Shown here one piece after another: positions 28,612 to 40,536 of a DNA stretch of 40,655 nt. The notes beneath the pieces are model-generated. The model was not told the DNA's origin and did no database searches. It saw only the letters and a list, made by a program, of their open reading frames with translations. The first letter of the stretch is position 1. Every line of letters starts with the position of its first letter. Origin of the DNA: Methylosinus sp. Sm6 (GTDB lineage Bacteria; Pseudomonadota; Alphaproteobacteria; Rhizobiales; Beijerinckiaceae); contig NZ_JAINDZ010000041.1 in assembly GCF_019802345.1 (NCBI RefSeq), positions 1 to 40,655 of the forward strand. The letters run 5' to 3'. Position numbers and translations under genes: made by a program.

Positions 28612-30432
28612 TCAGCCCATCCTCTCCTGCAAGCGCTCTTCCATCGCGTGGTCTGGCGCATCGAATTGCAGCCGCGCCAGCCGCGCATAGAGGCCGCCGG
28701 CGGCGACGAGACTGGCGTGCGTTCCCGTTTCGACGACGCGGCCCTGCTCCATCACCAGAATGCGCGTCGCCTCCAGCACGGTGGCGAGGCGATGGGCGAT
28801 GACGAGCGTGGTGCGTCCCGCCATCACATCATGCAGCGCTTCTTTCACCAGCGCCTCGTTCTCGGCGTCGAGCGCGGAGGTCGCTTCGTCCAGCAGCAGC
28901 ACCGGCGCGTCGGCGAGAATGGCGCGCGCGATGGCGAGCCGCTGGCGCTGGCCGCCCGACAGAGTGACGCCGCGCTCGCCGAGCTCGGCGTCATAGCCCT
29001 GCGGCAGCGCCTCGATGAAGGAGGCCGCCTGAGCGCGCCGCGCCGCCGCGACGATGTCCTCGCGCGACGCACCTTCCCGCCCATAGGCGATGTTCTCGGC
29101 GACCGTCGCGCCGAACACGATCGGGTCTTGCGGCGCCAGCGCGATGCGGCTGCGCAATTCGTCCGGATCGAGCCGGCGCAGATCGACGCCGTCGAGCGTG
29201 ATTGCGCCGCCGGTCACATCGTAGAAGCGCTCGATGAGCTGGAACACGGTCGATTTGCCGGCGCCCGATGGGCCGACGATGGCGACACGCTCGCCCGGCT
29301 CCACGACGAAGCTCAGATTCTCGACAGCCGCGCCGCCGGAGCCGGAGGGGTAGGAGAAGCTCACATCGTCGAAGACGATGCGTCCGCGCGTCGGCCGCGG
29401 CAGAGCGAGAGGCGCATCAGGCGCGGCGATCGCCGGACGGATCGACAAAATCTCGCCGATGCGGCCGGCGGCGCCTGCCGCCGCGGCCACCTCGCTCCAC
29501 ACTTGCGACAATTCTCCGAGCGAGGTCGCCGCGAGCACGGCGTAGAGCACGAATTGCGACAACAGGCCCGAGGTGATGCGCCCCGAGAGCACGTCATGCG
29601 CGCCGAGCCACAACATGGCGACGACGCTCGAGAAGACGAGGAAGATCGTCACCGCCGTCACCAGCGCCCGCGCGCTCGTCGCGTCGCGCGCGGCGTCATA
29701 AGCCTCCTCCGCCGCGGCGGCGAAGCGGCCGGTCGCGGCCGTCTGCGCGTTGCAAGCCTGCATGGTGCGAACCGCGGAGAGGTTCTCGGCCGCAAAGGCG
29801 CTGGCCTGCGCCAGCTTGTCCTGCGCATGGCGCGACCGCTTGCGAACGGCGCGGCCGGAGAGAATGAGCGGCAGAACGATCAGCGGAATGGCGGCGAGTG
29901 CGACGGCGGAGAGCTTGGCGCTGGAGAGCGCCATCATGATCGCCGCGCCGATAAAAAGGAACAGATTGCGCAGCGCCACCGAGGCGGAGGCGCCGAACAC
30001 CGCTTTCACCTGCGTCGTGTCGGCGGTGAGGCGCGACATCAGCTCGCCGGTCTTGTTGGCGTCGTAGAAGCCGGCGTCGAGGCGCGTCAGATGGCGGAAC
30101 AAATCGGCCCGCAGATCGGCGACGATCCGCTCGCCGAGCGTGGTCACGAGATAATAGCGGGAGGCCGAGGCGACGGCCAAAATGGCGACCACGGCGACGA
30201 TCGCGCCGAAATAGGCGTTGACCGCCGCCGGATCGTCGGTGGAGAAGCCATGGTCGATCATGCCGCGGACGGCGAGCGGCAGCGCGAGCGTCGCCAGCGA
30301 CGCGGCGGCGAGCGCGATGACGGCGAGGCCGATTCGTCCCCGATAGCGCAGCGCGAACGGCGCAATCCGACGTAGAGGGGTGACGATGCGGCGCCAGCGC
30401 GCGTCGGAGTCAGGAGAGGTTTCGCCGGTCAT
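28612..30432 (-). CDS. ABC exporter, fused permease and ATPase (half-transporter)
   Basis: This 606-residue inner-membrane half-transporter has a six-helix exporter domain (about residues 30-320). Its nucleotide-binding domain shows Walker A GPSGAGKST (387-395), Q-loop Q435, signature LSGGQ (491-495), Walker B VLLLDE (511-516) and the H-loop in VIAHR. It should act as a homodimer using ATP to export a lipid, drug or peptide; the substrate cannot be told. The single fused chain, without a partner half-transporter gene nearby, fits MsbA/BmrA-like homodimers. The glycosyltransferase-like gene lies downstream on the same strand (77 nt), so an envelope-related substrate is possible. Confidence 0.93.
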   Translation of the reverse strand: MTGETSPDSDARWRRIVTPLRRIAPFALRYRGRIGLAVIALAAASLATLALPLAVRGMIDHGFSTDDPAAVNAYFGAIVAVVAILAVASASRYYLVTTLGERIVADLRADLFRHLTRLDAGFYDANKTGELMSRLTADTTQVKAVFGASASVALRNLFLFIGAAIMMALSSAKLSAVALAAIPLIVLPLILSGRAVRKRSRHAQDKLAQASAFAAENLSAVRTMQACNAQTAATGRFAAAAEEAYDAARDATSARALVTAVTIFLVFSSVVAMLWLGAHDVLSGRITSGLLSQFVLYAVLAATSLGELSQVWSEVAAAAGAAGRIGEILSIRPAIAAPDAPLALPRPTRGRIVFDDVSFSYPSGSGGAAVENLSFVVEPGERVAIVGPSGAGKSTVFQLIERFYDVTGGAITLDGVDLRRLDPDELRSRIALAPQDPIVFGATVAENIAYGREGASREDIVAAARRAQAASFIEALPQGYDAELGERGVTLSGGQRQRLAIARAILADAPVLLLDEATSALDAENEALVKEALHDVMAGRTTLVIAHRLATVLEATRILVMEQGRVVETGTHASLVAAGGLYARLARLQFDAPDHAMEERLQERMG

Positions 30433-30546
30433 CGCGGCGATATAGCCCGCAAATCGGAGTCATTCCAACTTTTTTCCCGCCGCCGCCCGGGGAAGCCTCG
30501 TCGACGCCGCGACGTAGAGACTTGACTTCCTTGAATGTCGCCAAAA

Positions 30547-30649
30547 GCCCGCAATTCGCGGGCGCGATCCAGCGAGAGAGCGACTGGACAGTCGATAAGG
30601 TTATGTTAGGCTCTGCATGTCGAGAAGACACCCCCGCTGCAACGGGGGT
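30547..30649 (+). promoter_or_regulatory. Two hairpins upstream of the small membrane protein gene
   Basis: The intergenic region 30433-30717 contains GCCCGC-AATTC-GCGGGC (30547-30563) and ACCCCCG-CTGCAA-CGGGGGT (30630-30649), both perfect stems. The second lies 68 nt before the start at 30718, so it may be in the mRNA leader or mark a small RNA. No tail of T follows either hairpin. Confidence 0.4.
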
Positions 30650-30717
30650 CTATGCGCACCCGTCACCTCGAACAATGATAAGGCGGGACGCACTGGAAAC
30701 CGGAAGGAGTGACAGCA

Positions 30718-30894
30718 ATGGCCGAGAAAGAATTCGAACCCACGCTCTCCACCAACGTCTACCTCTTCGCCGGCATCGGCGCGCTTCTGCTCGGCGGCCT
30801 CGGCGCCGCCGGCCTCGGCGGCATCGCCAACACGGTCTCCGCCGCAGTCGTCGGCGGCCTCGCGGGCGGCATTCTGGGCTTTTATTTCAAATAA
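30718..30894 (+). CDS. Small glycine-zipper membrane protein, 58 residues
   Basis: The N-terminal 14 residues are polar (MAEKEFEPTLSTN) and the rest forms two hydrophobic, glycine-rich helices: VYLFAGIGALLLGGLGAAGLGG and AAVVGGLAGGILGFYFK. The GxxxG-type spacing suggests oligomerisation in the inner membrane. A strong AAGGAG lies 9 nt upstream of the ATG at 30718. Function is unknown. It is divergent from the ABC exporter and ends in a region with a bidirectional hairpin. Confidence 0.75.
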   Translation: MAEKEFEPTLSTNVYLFAGIGALLLGGLGAAGLGGIANTVSAAVVGGLAGGILGFYFK

Positions 30895-30984
30895 GCCCAG
30901 GTCTCTCGCGCGTCGGATACGTTTCGCACGCGAGTCTCTCGTCGTCCGCCCGACCGGCTCTCACCGCTGTGGCGCAGATCACCG

Positions 30985-31014
30985 TAACGCCGACGGTTGC
31001 CGCCGTCGGCGTTA
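30985..31014. terminator. Perfect 12-bp hairpin between convergent genes
   Basis: TAACGCCGACGG (30985-30996) and CCGTCGGCGTTA (31003-31014) pair perfectly around TTGCCG; flanking ATCA/TGAT could extend the stem past a bulge. It lies between the ends of the small membrane protein gene and trcR, which converge here, so it probably ends both transcripts. Neither side carries a long T run. Confidence 0.6.
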
Positions 31015-31110
31015 TGATTCGCCAGTCCGCCGTCGACCCCTGCACCAAACCATGAAGCACGGGCGTCGGTAAATGCGCCAGATTGTCGCGCCCCCTGCGC
31101 ACCCTGGCGC

Positions 31111-31827
31111 TCAGTCCTCGAAGTCGAGGTTTTTCAAGCGGCCGAACACGCGGTCGGCGTCGAACTGATCTTCTTCCTGCTCGACCGGGGCCGGCGTGCT
31201 CTTGCCGAACACGTCCTCGGTCGTCGTCGGCTCGTGATAAGGCCTGGTGGTCACCTCGGCCGGCTGCAGCGTCTGGCCCTGCTCCTCCAGCGCGGCCGGG
31301 CGGTCCTTGGCGGCGCGATTGACCTCGAAATCGAGATCGATCTGCGAGCAGAGGCCGAGAGTGACGGGGTCCATCGGCGCCAGCGCGGCGGAATTCCAAT
31401 GGGTGCGCTCGCGCACCGCCTTCAGCGTGCTCTTGGTCGTGCCGACGAGGCGCATGATCTGCGCGTCCTTCAGCTCCGGATGATTGCGCACCAGCCAGAG
31501 AATGGCGTTGGGCCGGTCCTGGCGGCGCGACAGCGGCGTGTAGCGCGGCCCGCGCGCGCGCTTGATCTCGGGCACCTTCACCTTGGAGACGGAGAGCGCC
31601 AGGCGATGAGCAGAATCGCGCTCGCCACGGGCGATCTCCTCGCGCGTCAGCTGGCCGGAGGTGATCGGATCGAGGCCGCGAATGCCTGCGGCGACCTCGC
31701 CGTCGGCGATGCCTTTGACCTCGAGCGGATGCAGCTTGCAGAAGTCGGCGATCTGATCGAAGCTCAGCGATGTGTTCTCGACGAGCCAGACGGCGGTCGC
31801 CTTGGGCATGAGCGGAGCGGTGCTCAT
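31111..31827 (-). CDS. trcR: Cell-cycle transcriptional regulator TrcR (DUF1013)
   Basis: This 238-residue protein belongs to DUF1013, named TrcR in the alphaproteobacterial cell-cycle network, where it acts with RNA polymerase as a regulator. The N-terminus (LMPKATAVWLVENTSLSFDQIADFC) is a predicted helix-turn-helix, and a second, similar motif follows in RPNAILWLVRNHPELKDAQIMRLVGTTKSTL. The C-terminus is acidic and probably flexible (EQEEDQFDADRVFG, LDFED). The ATG at 31827 follows GGAGAA; the longer open frame to 31899 is arginine/proline-rich and rejected. It is downstream of ligA on the same strand, with a dispersed hairpin in between. Confidence 0.92.
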   Translation of the reverse strand: MSTAPLMPKATAVWLVENTSLSFDQIADFCKLHPLEVKGIADGEVAAGIRGLDPITSGQLTREEIARGERDSAHRLALSVSKVKVPEIKRARGPRYTPLSRRQDRPNAILWLVRNHPELKDAQIMRLVGTTKSTLKAVRERTHWNSAALAPMDPVTLGLCSQIDLDFEVNRAAKDRPAALEEQGQTLQPAEVTTRPYHEPTTTEDVFGKSTPAPVEQEEDQFDADRVFGRLKNLDFED

Positions 31828-32004
31828 CTTCTGATTCTCCTTCACGTGCGATGGCCGCGGCGCGCGTGGCCGCGCGGCCCGAGGCATCCGCCTCGTCACT
31901 CGATCACCATGCTGGGGGATAGAAATGATATAGCGTGTGGCGCCGTAAAGCGCAATGCGCGTACGGAGCTCCGAATGGAACGCCTTGCTGCGCTTGCACG
32001 CACT

Positions 32005-32022
32005 GCGAGCCTGAAGGCTCGC
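32005..32022 (-). terminator. GCGAGCC/GGCTCGC hairpin after ligA
   Basis: GCGAGCC (32005-32011) and GGCTCGC (32016-32022) form a perfect 7-bp stem with a TGAA loop, starting 9 nt after the ligA stop codon. This is the third copy of the dispersed hairpin also found at 1843-1861 and 7388-7407. Confidence 0.5.
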
Positions 32023-32031
32023 GCTCGACGG

Positions 32032-34880
<2,849 letters not shown>

Positions 34881-34905
34881 ACGCGGCGGCACGCGCGTCT
34901 CCGCG

Positions 34906-37776
34906 CTACGCCGCCTCCGGCGCCGCGCCGACCAGCCGCCGCGCCTCCATCGGCGTGATCGGGCGGCCGAAGGCGTAGCCCTGCGCATAGGCGCATCCCA
35001 GCTGATAGAGCTCGATCGCGTCCGACTCCGTCTCCGCGCCCTCGGCGATCACATCCATGCCGAGATCATTGGCGAGCGCGATCAGCGAGCGCAAGATCAC
35101 CGCGCGCGAGCCCCTGCCCGTCTGCCGCACGAAGCCCCGGTCGATCTTGATCGCGTCGAAGGGAAAGCGCTGCAGATAGGCGAGCGAGGAATAGCCCGAG
35201 CCGAAATCATCGAGCGCCAATCCGGCGCCGAGCTCCTTCACCCGCGCCAGCATCTCGACCGCATATTCGGGGTTTTCCATCACCAGGCTCTCGGTCAGCC
35301 CGAGCTTGAGGCTGCCCTTGGCGATGTCGTTGCGCATCAGCACGCTCTTCACGTCGCGCAGGAGATCGTGGCGCAGCAGCTGCCGCGAGCCCACGCCGAC
35401 CGTGGCGAAGATCGGCGGATCGACGGCGAGCGCGCGCTGCCAGGCCGCGAGCTCGCGCGCCGTGCGCTCCAGCGCCAGCAGGCCGAAATCGACGACGAGG
35501 CCGGTCTGCTCGGCGACCTGGCCGAACTCGCGCGGATCGAGCTGGCCGAGACGCGGATGATCCCAGCGCAGCATGGCCTCGAAGCCTGCGATGGTGCGGT
35601 CCTCGAGCCGCACCACCGGCTGGAACAACACCTTCACCTCGCCGCGCTCCAGCGCGCGGCGCAGCTCGGCTTCGAGCGTCAGCCGATCGGAGCGCTGCGA
35701 GCGCATCGCCGGGCGGAACACCTCGATGCGGTTGCCGCCGTTGCGCTTGGCGTGGCGCAGCGCGATCTCGGCGTCCTCCAGCATGTCGTGGTCGTCCGGG
35801 TGCAGCTCCTTGTCGAACAGCGCGACGCCGATCGACACGGACAGCGAGATCTCCCGGTCGGTGAAGCGCACCGGCGTCGCCAGGGCGCGGCGCACGGAGT
35901 CGGCGAGCGCGATCACATGGTCGACATGGGTTTCGGAGACGAGAATAATGGCGAAGCGATCGCCGCCGAGCCGCGCCAGCGTGTCCTGCTTCTGCAGCAG
36001 GCGGGTCAGCCGATGAGCGATGGTCAGCAGCACGGAATCGCCGGTGGCGACGCCGACCTGCTCGTTGGTCTGGCGGAAACGGTCGACGTCGATGCTGAGC
36101 ACCGTCGGCCGCACGCCGGAATCGAGCCCGGCGAAAACGAGAGCGGCGGCGAGACGATCGGCGAACAGTTCGCGATTGGGCAGGCCGGTCAGATTGTCGT
36201 GAACGGCGTCGTGCAGCAGCCGCTCCTGCGCATTGCGCATATCGGTGACGTCGGTCAGCGTGCCGACGACGCGGATGACCTCGCCGTCCTGGCCGATCAC
36301 CGGGCGCGCCCGCAGCCGATAGCACATATAATGTCCATCGGCGCCGCGCAGACGGAACTCCTGATTGATGCGGCCGCGCCTCTGCTCGAGGATGGCGTCC
36401 AGAAAGGCGCGATAGCGGTCGTGCTCGAAAGGATGCAGCAGCGCCAGCCAGGACGAGGCCGCGCCCTCGAGCCCGCCGCGGTCGAGGCCGAGCTGCTCCT
36501 CCACCTCGGGGCTCACATAGATGTAGTCCCCGGGCACGTCCCAGTCGAAGACGATCTCATTGGCTCCGGTCAGGGCCAGCGCCTTGCGCTCCACCTCGGA
36601 GATCGCGCCTTGAGCGAGGCCGCCGCTGGCGAAGGCATTCTGCATAACGGTGAAGCCGATCAGCATCACGATCAGCACCAGACCGCCGACGAGAGCGGGC
36701 GAGACCAGATCATTGGTCAGCCAGCCGGCCACGGTGAAGCCCGCCGCGCACACCCACAGCAGCAGCAGGAACCAGGTGGGGATCAGCATGATCGCGCGGT
36801 CGAAGCCGTGCGTCGCCAGATACAGCACCAGCACGAAGCCGACCACCGCCACCGTGGCGAGCGAGATGCGCGCGACGCCCGCCGCGACCGGGGCGTCGAA
36901 CACGGCGAGGCCGACGAGATCGGCGAGGATCAGCAGCCAGAGCGCGGCCACATGCCAGGCCCGCACATGCCAGCGGTTGAGGTTGAGATAGGCGAAGAGA
37001 AACACCACGAGCGTCGCCGAGAGCACTGTCTCGGCGCCCGCGCGCCAGATGCGGTCGGCGTTGGGATCGGCGCCGAAAATTTTGGCCCAGAAGCCGAAAT
37101 CGATGCAGACATAGGCGAGCACGGTCCAGGCGAGCGCGGCCGCGGCCGGAAAGATCACCGCGCCCTTGACCACGAAGACGATGGTCAGGAACAGAGCCAG
37201 AAGGCCGGCGATGCCGATTACGATGCCCTTGTAGAGGGTGAGGCTCGTCACCTTGTCCTTGTAGGCGTCCGGCTCCCAGAGATAGAGTTGCGGCAAGTTG
37301 GGCGTGCGCAGCTCGGCGACGTAAGTGATGGTCGCGCCCGGATCGATGGTGAGGCGGAAGACGTCGGCGTCGGCGCTGTCCTCGCGCTCGGGCGCAAAAC
37401 CCTGGCTCGCGGTGACGGCCGAGATCCGCGTCGCGCCGAGATCGGGCCAGATGACGCCGGAGCCCTGCAGCCGGAAATGCGGCGCGACGATCAGCCGCTC
37501 CAATTGCTCATCCGTATCATTGGTGAGCGCGAACACGATCCAGCTCGGCCGCGTGCCCGGCTCCCTGGCCCCCACCTCGATGCGGCGGATGATTCCGTCG
37601 GAGCCCGGCGCGGTCGAGACCTGCAGCCGGTCGCCTTGCGACGAATAGGTCTCGACCGCATGAGTGAGGTCGATGGCGGACGCGTCCTGCGGCACGCGCA
37701 CCGAGTCGATGGCGAGGGCGCGAGACGCCCAGAAGACGACAAAAAGCAGAGCGATCAGATATCTGGTCGAGGGCAC
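34906..37776 (-). CDS. Membrane PAS-GGDEF-EAL protein with degenerate catalytic motifs
   Basis: This 956-residue protein has a signal-like N-terminus (1-22), a periplasmic region (about 23-175), seven or so membrane helices (about 181-380), a PAS domain (about 400-515, FDWDVPGDYIYVSPEVEEQLG), a GGDEF domain (about 525-690) and an EAL domain (about 700-945). The layout suggests sensing at the membrane linked to cyclic-di-GMP signalling. The GGDEF signature reads GGDRF (604-608), so diguanylate cyclase activity is doubtful. In the EAL domain E733, E829, D856/D857, K877, E912 and Q932 are kept, but the conserved asparagine of the VNxS motif is G794. Divergent from ptsP across a 304-bp gap. Confidence 0.9.
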   Translation of the reverse strand: MPSTRYLIALLFVVFWASRALAIDSVRVPQDASAIDLTHAVETYSSQGDRLQVSTAPGSDGIIRRIEVGAREPGTRPSWIVFALTNDTDEQLERLIVAPHFRLQGSGVIWPDLGATRISAVTASQGFAPEREDSADADVFRLTIDPGATITYVAELRTPNLPQLYLWEPDAYKDKVTSLTLYKGIVIGIAGLLALFLTIVFVVKGAVIFPAAAALAWTVLAYVCIDFGFWAKIFGADPNADRIWRAGAETVLSATLVVFLFAYLNLNRWHVRAWHVAALWLLILADLVGLAVFDAPVAAGVARISLATVAVVGFVLVLYLATHGFDRAIMLIPTWFLLLLWVCAAGFTVAGWLTNDLVSPALVGGLVLIVMLIGFTVMQNAFASGGLAQGAISEVERKALALTGANEIVFDWDVPGDYIYVSPEVEEQLGLDRGGLEGAASSWLALLHPFEHDRYRAFLDAILEQRRGRINQEFRLRGADGHYMCYRLRARPVIGQDGEVIRVVGTLTDVTDMRNAQERLLHDAVHDNLTGLPNRELFADRLAAALVFAGLDSGVRPTVLSIDVDRFRQTNEQVGVATGDSVLLTIAHRLTRLLQKQDTLARLGGDRFAIILVSETHVDHVIALADSVRRALATPVRFTDREISLSVSIGVALFDKELHPDDHDMLEDAEIALRHAKRNGGNRIEVFRPAMRSQRSDRLTLEAELRRALERGEVKVLFQPVVRLEDRTIAGFEAMLRWDHPRLGQLDPREFGQVAEQTGLVVDFGLLALERTARELAAWQRALAVDPPIFATVGVGSRQLLRHDLLRDVKSVLMRNDIAKGSLKLGLTESLVMENPEYAVEMLARVKELGAGLALDDFGSGYSSLAYLQRFPFDAIKIDRGFVRQTGRGSRAVILRSLIALANDLGMDVIAEGAETESDAIELYQLGCAYAQGYAFGRPITPMEARRLVGAAPEAA

Positions 37777-38024
37777 GAATCACGTCTCTGGCGCGATGGC
37801 CGATGGGCCCGGGGCGAAGCGGGAGGCGCCCCCGGGCTTTCGGATGACTTCTTGTCGGAACTTTGACTGGTATCGGCTGCGTCGCCGCTCCGCAAGGCGG
37901 TCGAAAACGGTATGGTCCTTGCGAGGGCGCCGCGGCCGCGCAGCCGCGCTTGCGGAGGCGGAAGGAGGCCAATATACGCTGGTAAGGCACGGCGCGCAGA
38001 TATTGGAACGGGTCTAAATCGTAG

Positions 38025-38051
38025 CGGGGGCGGCCCTTCGGCTCGCCCCCG
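38025..38051 (+). promoter_or_regulatory. Strong hairpin in the ptsP leader
   Basis: CGGGGGCG-GCC-CTTC-GGC-T-CGCCCCCG folds into a stem of 8 plus 3 bp with one bulged base and a stable CTTC loop. It ends 29 nt before the preferred ptsP start (38081) and 5 nt before the alternative ATG at 38057. It may modulate translation, and it makes initiation at 38057 unlikely. The rest of the 304-bp gap (37777-38080) shows no operator I can name. Confidence 0.5.
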
Positions 38052-38080
38052 AAGGCATGTCGTCGGAACAGGAACACTGG

Positions 38081-40348
38081 ATGCGTAGCGCTCTCGGCGG
38101 ACCCCGCTTGCTGCTCCGCCGGCTTCGCGAGGTGATGGCGGAGCCGGTGAGCGCCCAGGCGCGGCTCGACAAGATCGTCGTCCTGATCGCGTCCAACATG
38201 GTCGCGGAAGTTTGTTCCGTCTATGTCCAGCGCGCCGACCAGACGCTCGAGCTCTACGCCACCGAGGGCCTGAACCGCGAGGCGGTGCATCTCACCACCA
38301 TGCGCACGAGCGAGGGCCTCGTTGGCCTCATCGCCCGCAGCGCCGAGCCGCTCGCCCTCTCCGAGGCGCAGGACCATCCCGCCTTCTCCTACCGGCCGGA
38401 AACCGGCGAGGAAGTCTATCACTCCTTCCTCGGCGTGCCGATTCTGCGCGGCGGCAACACGCTCGGCGTGCTCGTCGTGCAGAACAAGGTGCGGCGCGTC
38501 TATTCGGACGAGGAGATCGAGGCGCTGCAGACCACGGCGATGCTCGTCGCCGAGATGATCGCCTCGGGCGAATTGCGCTCGATCGCCAAGGCGCCGGAGA
38601 GCTTCGCCCTCGACCGTCCGCTCGTGCTGAAGGGCGCGCCCATGTGCGAGGGCGTCGGATTAGGCTATGCGGTGCTGCATGAGCCGCGCGTGATCGTCAA
38701 GCAGCTCATCGCCGAGGATATCGCCGCCGAAGAGCGGCGTCTCGACGCGGCGATCGAGGCCATGCGCGTCTCGATCGACGAGCTCGTCGCCCATGGCGAC
38801 CGCATGGGCGCCGGCGAGCATCGCGAGGTGCTCGAGGCGGTGCGCATCTTCGCCAATGACCGCGGCTGGGTGCGCCGGCTGCACGAGGCGGTGCTCAGCG
38901 GCCTCACCGCGGAAGCGGCGGTGGAGCGCGTGCAGAACGACGCGCGCGCCAAGCTGCAGCGCCAGACCGACCCCTATCTGCGCGACCGGCTGCATGATCT
39001 CGACGATCTCGCCAATCGCCTGCTGCATCAGCTCACCGGCCAGAGCTATGTCGCCGACCGCGACCTCATCCCCGAGAACGCCATCGTCGTCGCCCGCAAC
39101 ATGGGCCCCGCCGCTTTGCTCGACTACGACCGCATGCGGCTGCGCGGCCTCGTGCTGGAGGAAGGCGGGCCGGCGAGCCATGTCGGCATCGTCGCGCGCG
39201 CGCTCGGCATCGCCACCGTCGGCCTCGCCCCCAATGTCTCCGATCTCGTCGAGGCGGGCGACGCGATCATCGTCGATGGCGTCACCGGCGACGTGCATAT
39301 TCGTCCGCCGCCGGACGTGCAGACCGCCTATGGCGAGAAGGCGCGGCTGCGCGCCCGCCGCATGGAGCAATACGCCAAGCTGCGCGACGTTCCCGCCGTC
39401 ACCAGGGACGGCGTCGAGATTGCGCTGCATATGAACGCCGGGCTCATCGTCGACGTGCCGCATCTGCACGAGACCGGCGCGCTCTCGATCGGCCTGTTCC
39501 GCACCGAGCTGCAATTCATGGTCGCGCCGCGCTTTCCGCGCATGAACGAGCAATATCTGCTCTACAAATCCGTGCTGGACGCGGCGCCCGGACGCCCGGT
39601 GACCTTCCGCACGCTCGACATCGGCAGCGACAAGATCCTGCCCTATATGGCGACGATCGAGGAGGAGAACCCCGCGCTCGGCTGGCGCGCGATCCGCATC
39701 GGGCTCGATCGGCCGGGCCTGTTGCGCATGCAGCTGCGCGCCATGCTGAAAGCGGCGGCGGGACGCGATCTGCGCATCATGTTCCCGATGATCGCCAATG
39801 TCGCCGAATTCGAAGCCGCCAAGGGAATCGCGCTGCGCGAGCTCGCCCATCTCGAGCGCCACGGCCATGCGACGCCCTCCGATCTCCGGCTCGGCGCTAT
39901 GGTCGAGGTGCCCTCGCTGCTGTGGGAGCTCGACTCGATCGCCGCGCGCGCGGATTTTCTCTCGGTCGGCTCCAATGATCTCGTGCAATACATGTATGCC
40001 GCCGACCGCGACAACACGCGCGTCGCCAAGCGCTATGACCCGCTGTCGACGCCGGTGCTGCGCGCGCTGGAGCGCATCGCCGACGCCGGCCGGCGCGCCG
40101 GCAAGACGGTCACTCTGTGCGGCGAGATGGGCGGGCGTCCGCTGGAGGCGCTGGCGCTGCTCGCCATCGGCTATCGCTCGCTATCGATGTCGCCCTCGTC
40201 GATCGGCCCGGTGAAGGCGATGATCCTCGCCGCCAATCTCGACGAGGCGCAGGTGTTCGTCGCCACGCTCCTTGCCGAGGAGGACGGCGCCCCGAGCCTG
40301 CGCGAGAAGCTGCGCGAGTTCGCGCTGTCACGGGAAATCCCGGTGTAG
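38081..40348 (+). CDS. ptsP: Nitrogen-PTS enzyme I (phosphoenolpyruvate-protein phosphotransferase, PtsP)
   Basis: This 755-residue cytoplasmic enzyme I of the nitrogen phosphotransferase system takes phosphate from phosphoenolpyruvate and passes it to NPr. An N-terminal GAF domain (about residues 22-170) is followed by the PEP-utilising domains. The phosphohistidine is H367 (GGPASHVGIVAR), and the C-terminal barrel ends with the active-site C680 (TLCGEMGG). The start at 38081 has AGGAAC upstream and matches the common MRSALGGPRLLLRRLREVM start; ATG at 38057 adds 8 residues. No lysC or npr gene is adjacent, although lysC is a frequent neighbour in alphaproteobacteria. It links carbon and nitrogen status to potassium and regulatory outputs. 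Confidence 0.95.
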   Translation: MRSALGGPRLLLRRLREVMAEPVSAQARLDKIVVLIASNMVAEVCSVYVQRADQTLELYATEGLNREAVHLTTMRTSEGLVGLIARSAEPLALSEAQDHPAFSYRPETGEEVYHSFLGVPILRGGNTLGVLVVQNKVRRVYSDEEIEALQTTAMLVAEMIASGELRSIAKAPESFALDRPLVLKGAPMCEGVGLGYAVLHEPRVIVKQLIAEDIAAEERRLDAAIEAMRVSIDELVAHGDRMGAGEHREVLEAVRIFANDRGWVRRLHEAVLSGLTAEAAVERVQNDARAKLQRQTDPYLRDRLHDLDDLANRLLHQLTGQSYVADRDLIPENAIVVARNMGPAALLDYDRMRLRGLVLEEGGPASHVGIVARALGIATVGLAPNVSDLVEAGDAIIVDGVTGDVHIRPPPDVQTAYGEKARLRARRMEQYAKLRDVPAVTRDGVEIALHMNAGLIVDVPHLHETGALSIGLFRTELQFMVAPRFPRMNEQYLLYKSVLDAAPGRPVTFRTLDIGSDKILPYMATIEEENPALGWRAIRIGLDRPGLLRMQLRAMLKAAAGRDLRIMFPMIANVAEFEAAKGIALRELAHLERHGHATPSDLRLGAMVEVPSLLWELDSIAARADFLSVGSNDLVQYMYAADRDNTRVAKRYDPLSTPVLRALERIADAGRRAGKTVTLCGEMGGRPLEALALLAIGYRSLSMSPSSIGPVKAMILAANLDEAQVFVATLLAEEDGAPSLREKLREFALSREIPV

Positions 40349-40385
40349 TCCGATCTCCAGCTCGCCGAGTCTCGCCGCCGCGCCC

Positions 40386-40425
40386 TTCTCCCGCGCGCGG
40401 GAGAAAGCAGCCCCGCGAAGCGGGG
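40386..40425 (+). repeat. Palindromic repeat after ptsP
   Basis: TTCTCCCGCGCGCGGGAGAA (40386-40405) is a full palindrome, followed by CCCCGCGAAGCGGGG (40411-40425). The pair is a common form of dispersed alphaproteobacterial repeat and could also act as a terminator for ptsP, which ends 37 nt upstream. Confidence 0.65.
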
Positions 40426-40536
40426 TCGGATGAGGGCCCGCGCCGAAAAGCCGTTTTGATGCAAAGCCGAGCGGCCGAGCGCCACACGACCGGCACCCTC
40501 ATCTAGGGCAATCGGGCGAAGGATAAAATCCCCAAC

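Noticed and set aside
35368-37866. 832-codon plus-strand open frame opposite the EAL protein
   Set aside because: Low-complexity histidine/glutamate/arginine-rich translation with no motifs; the opposite strand has clear PAS, GGDEF and EAL domains.
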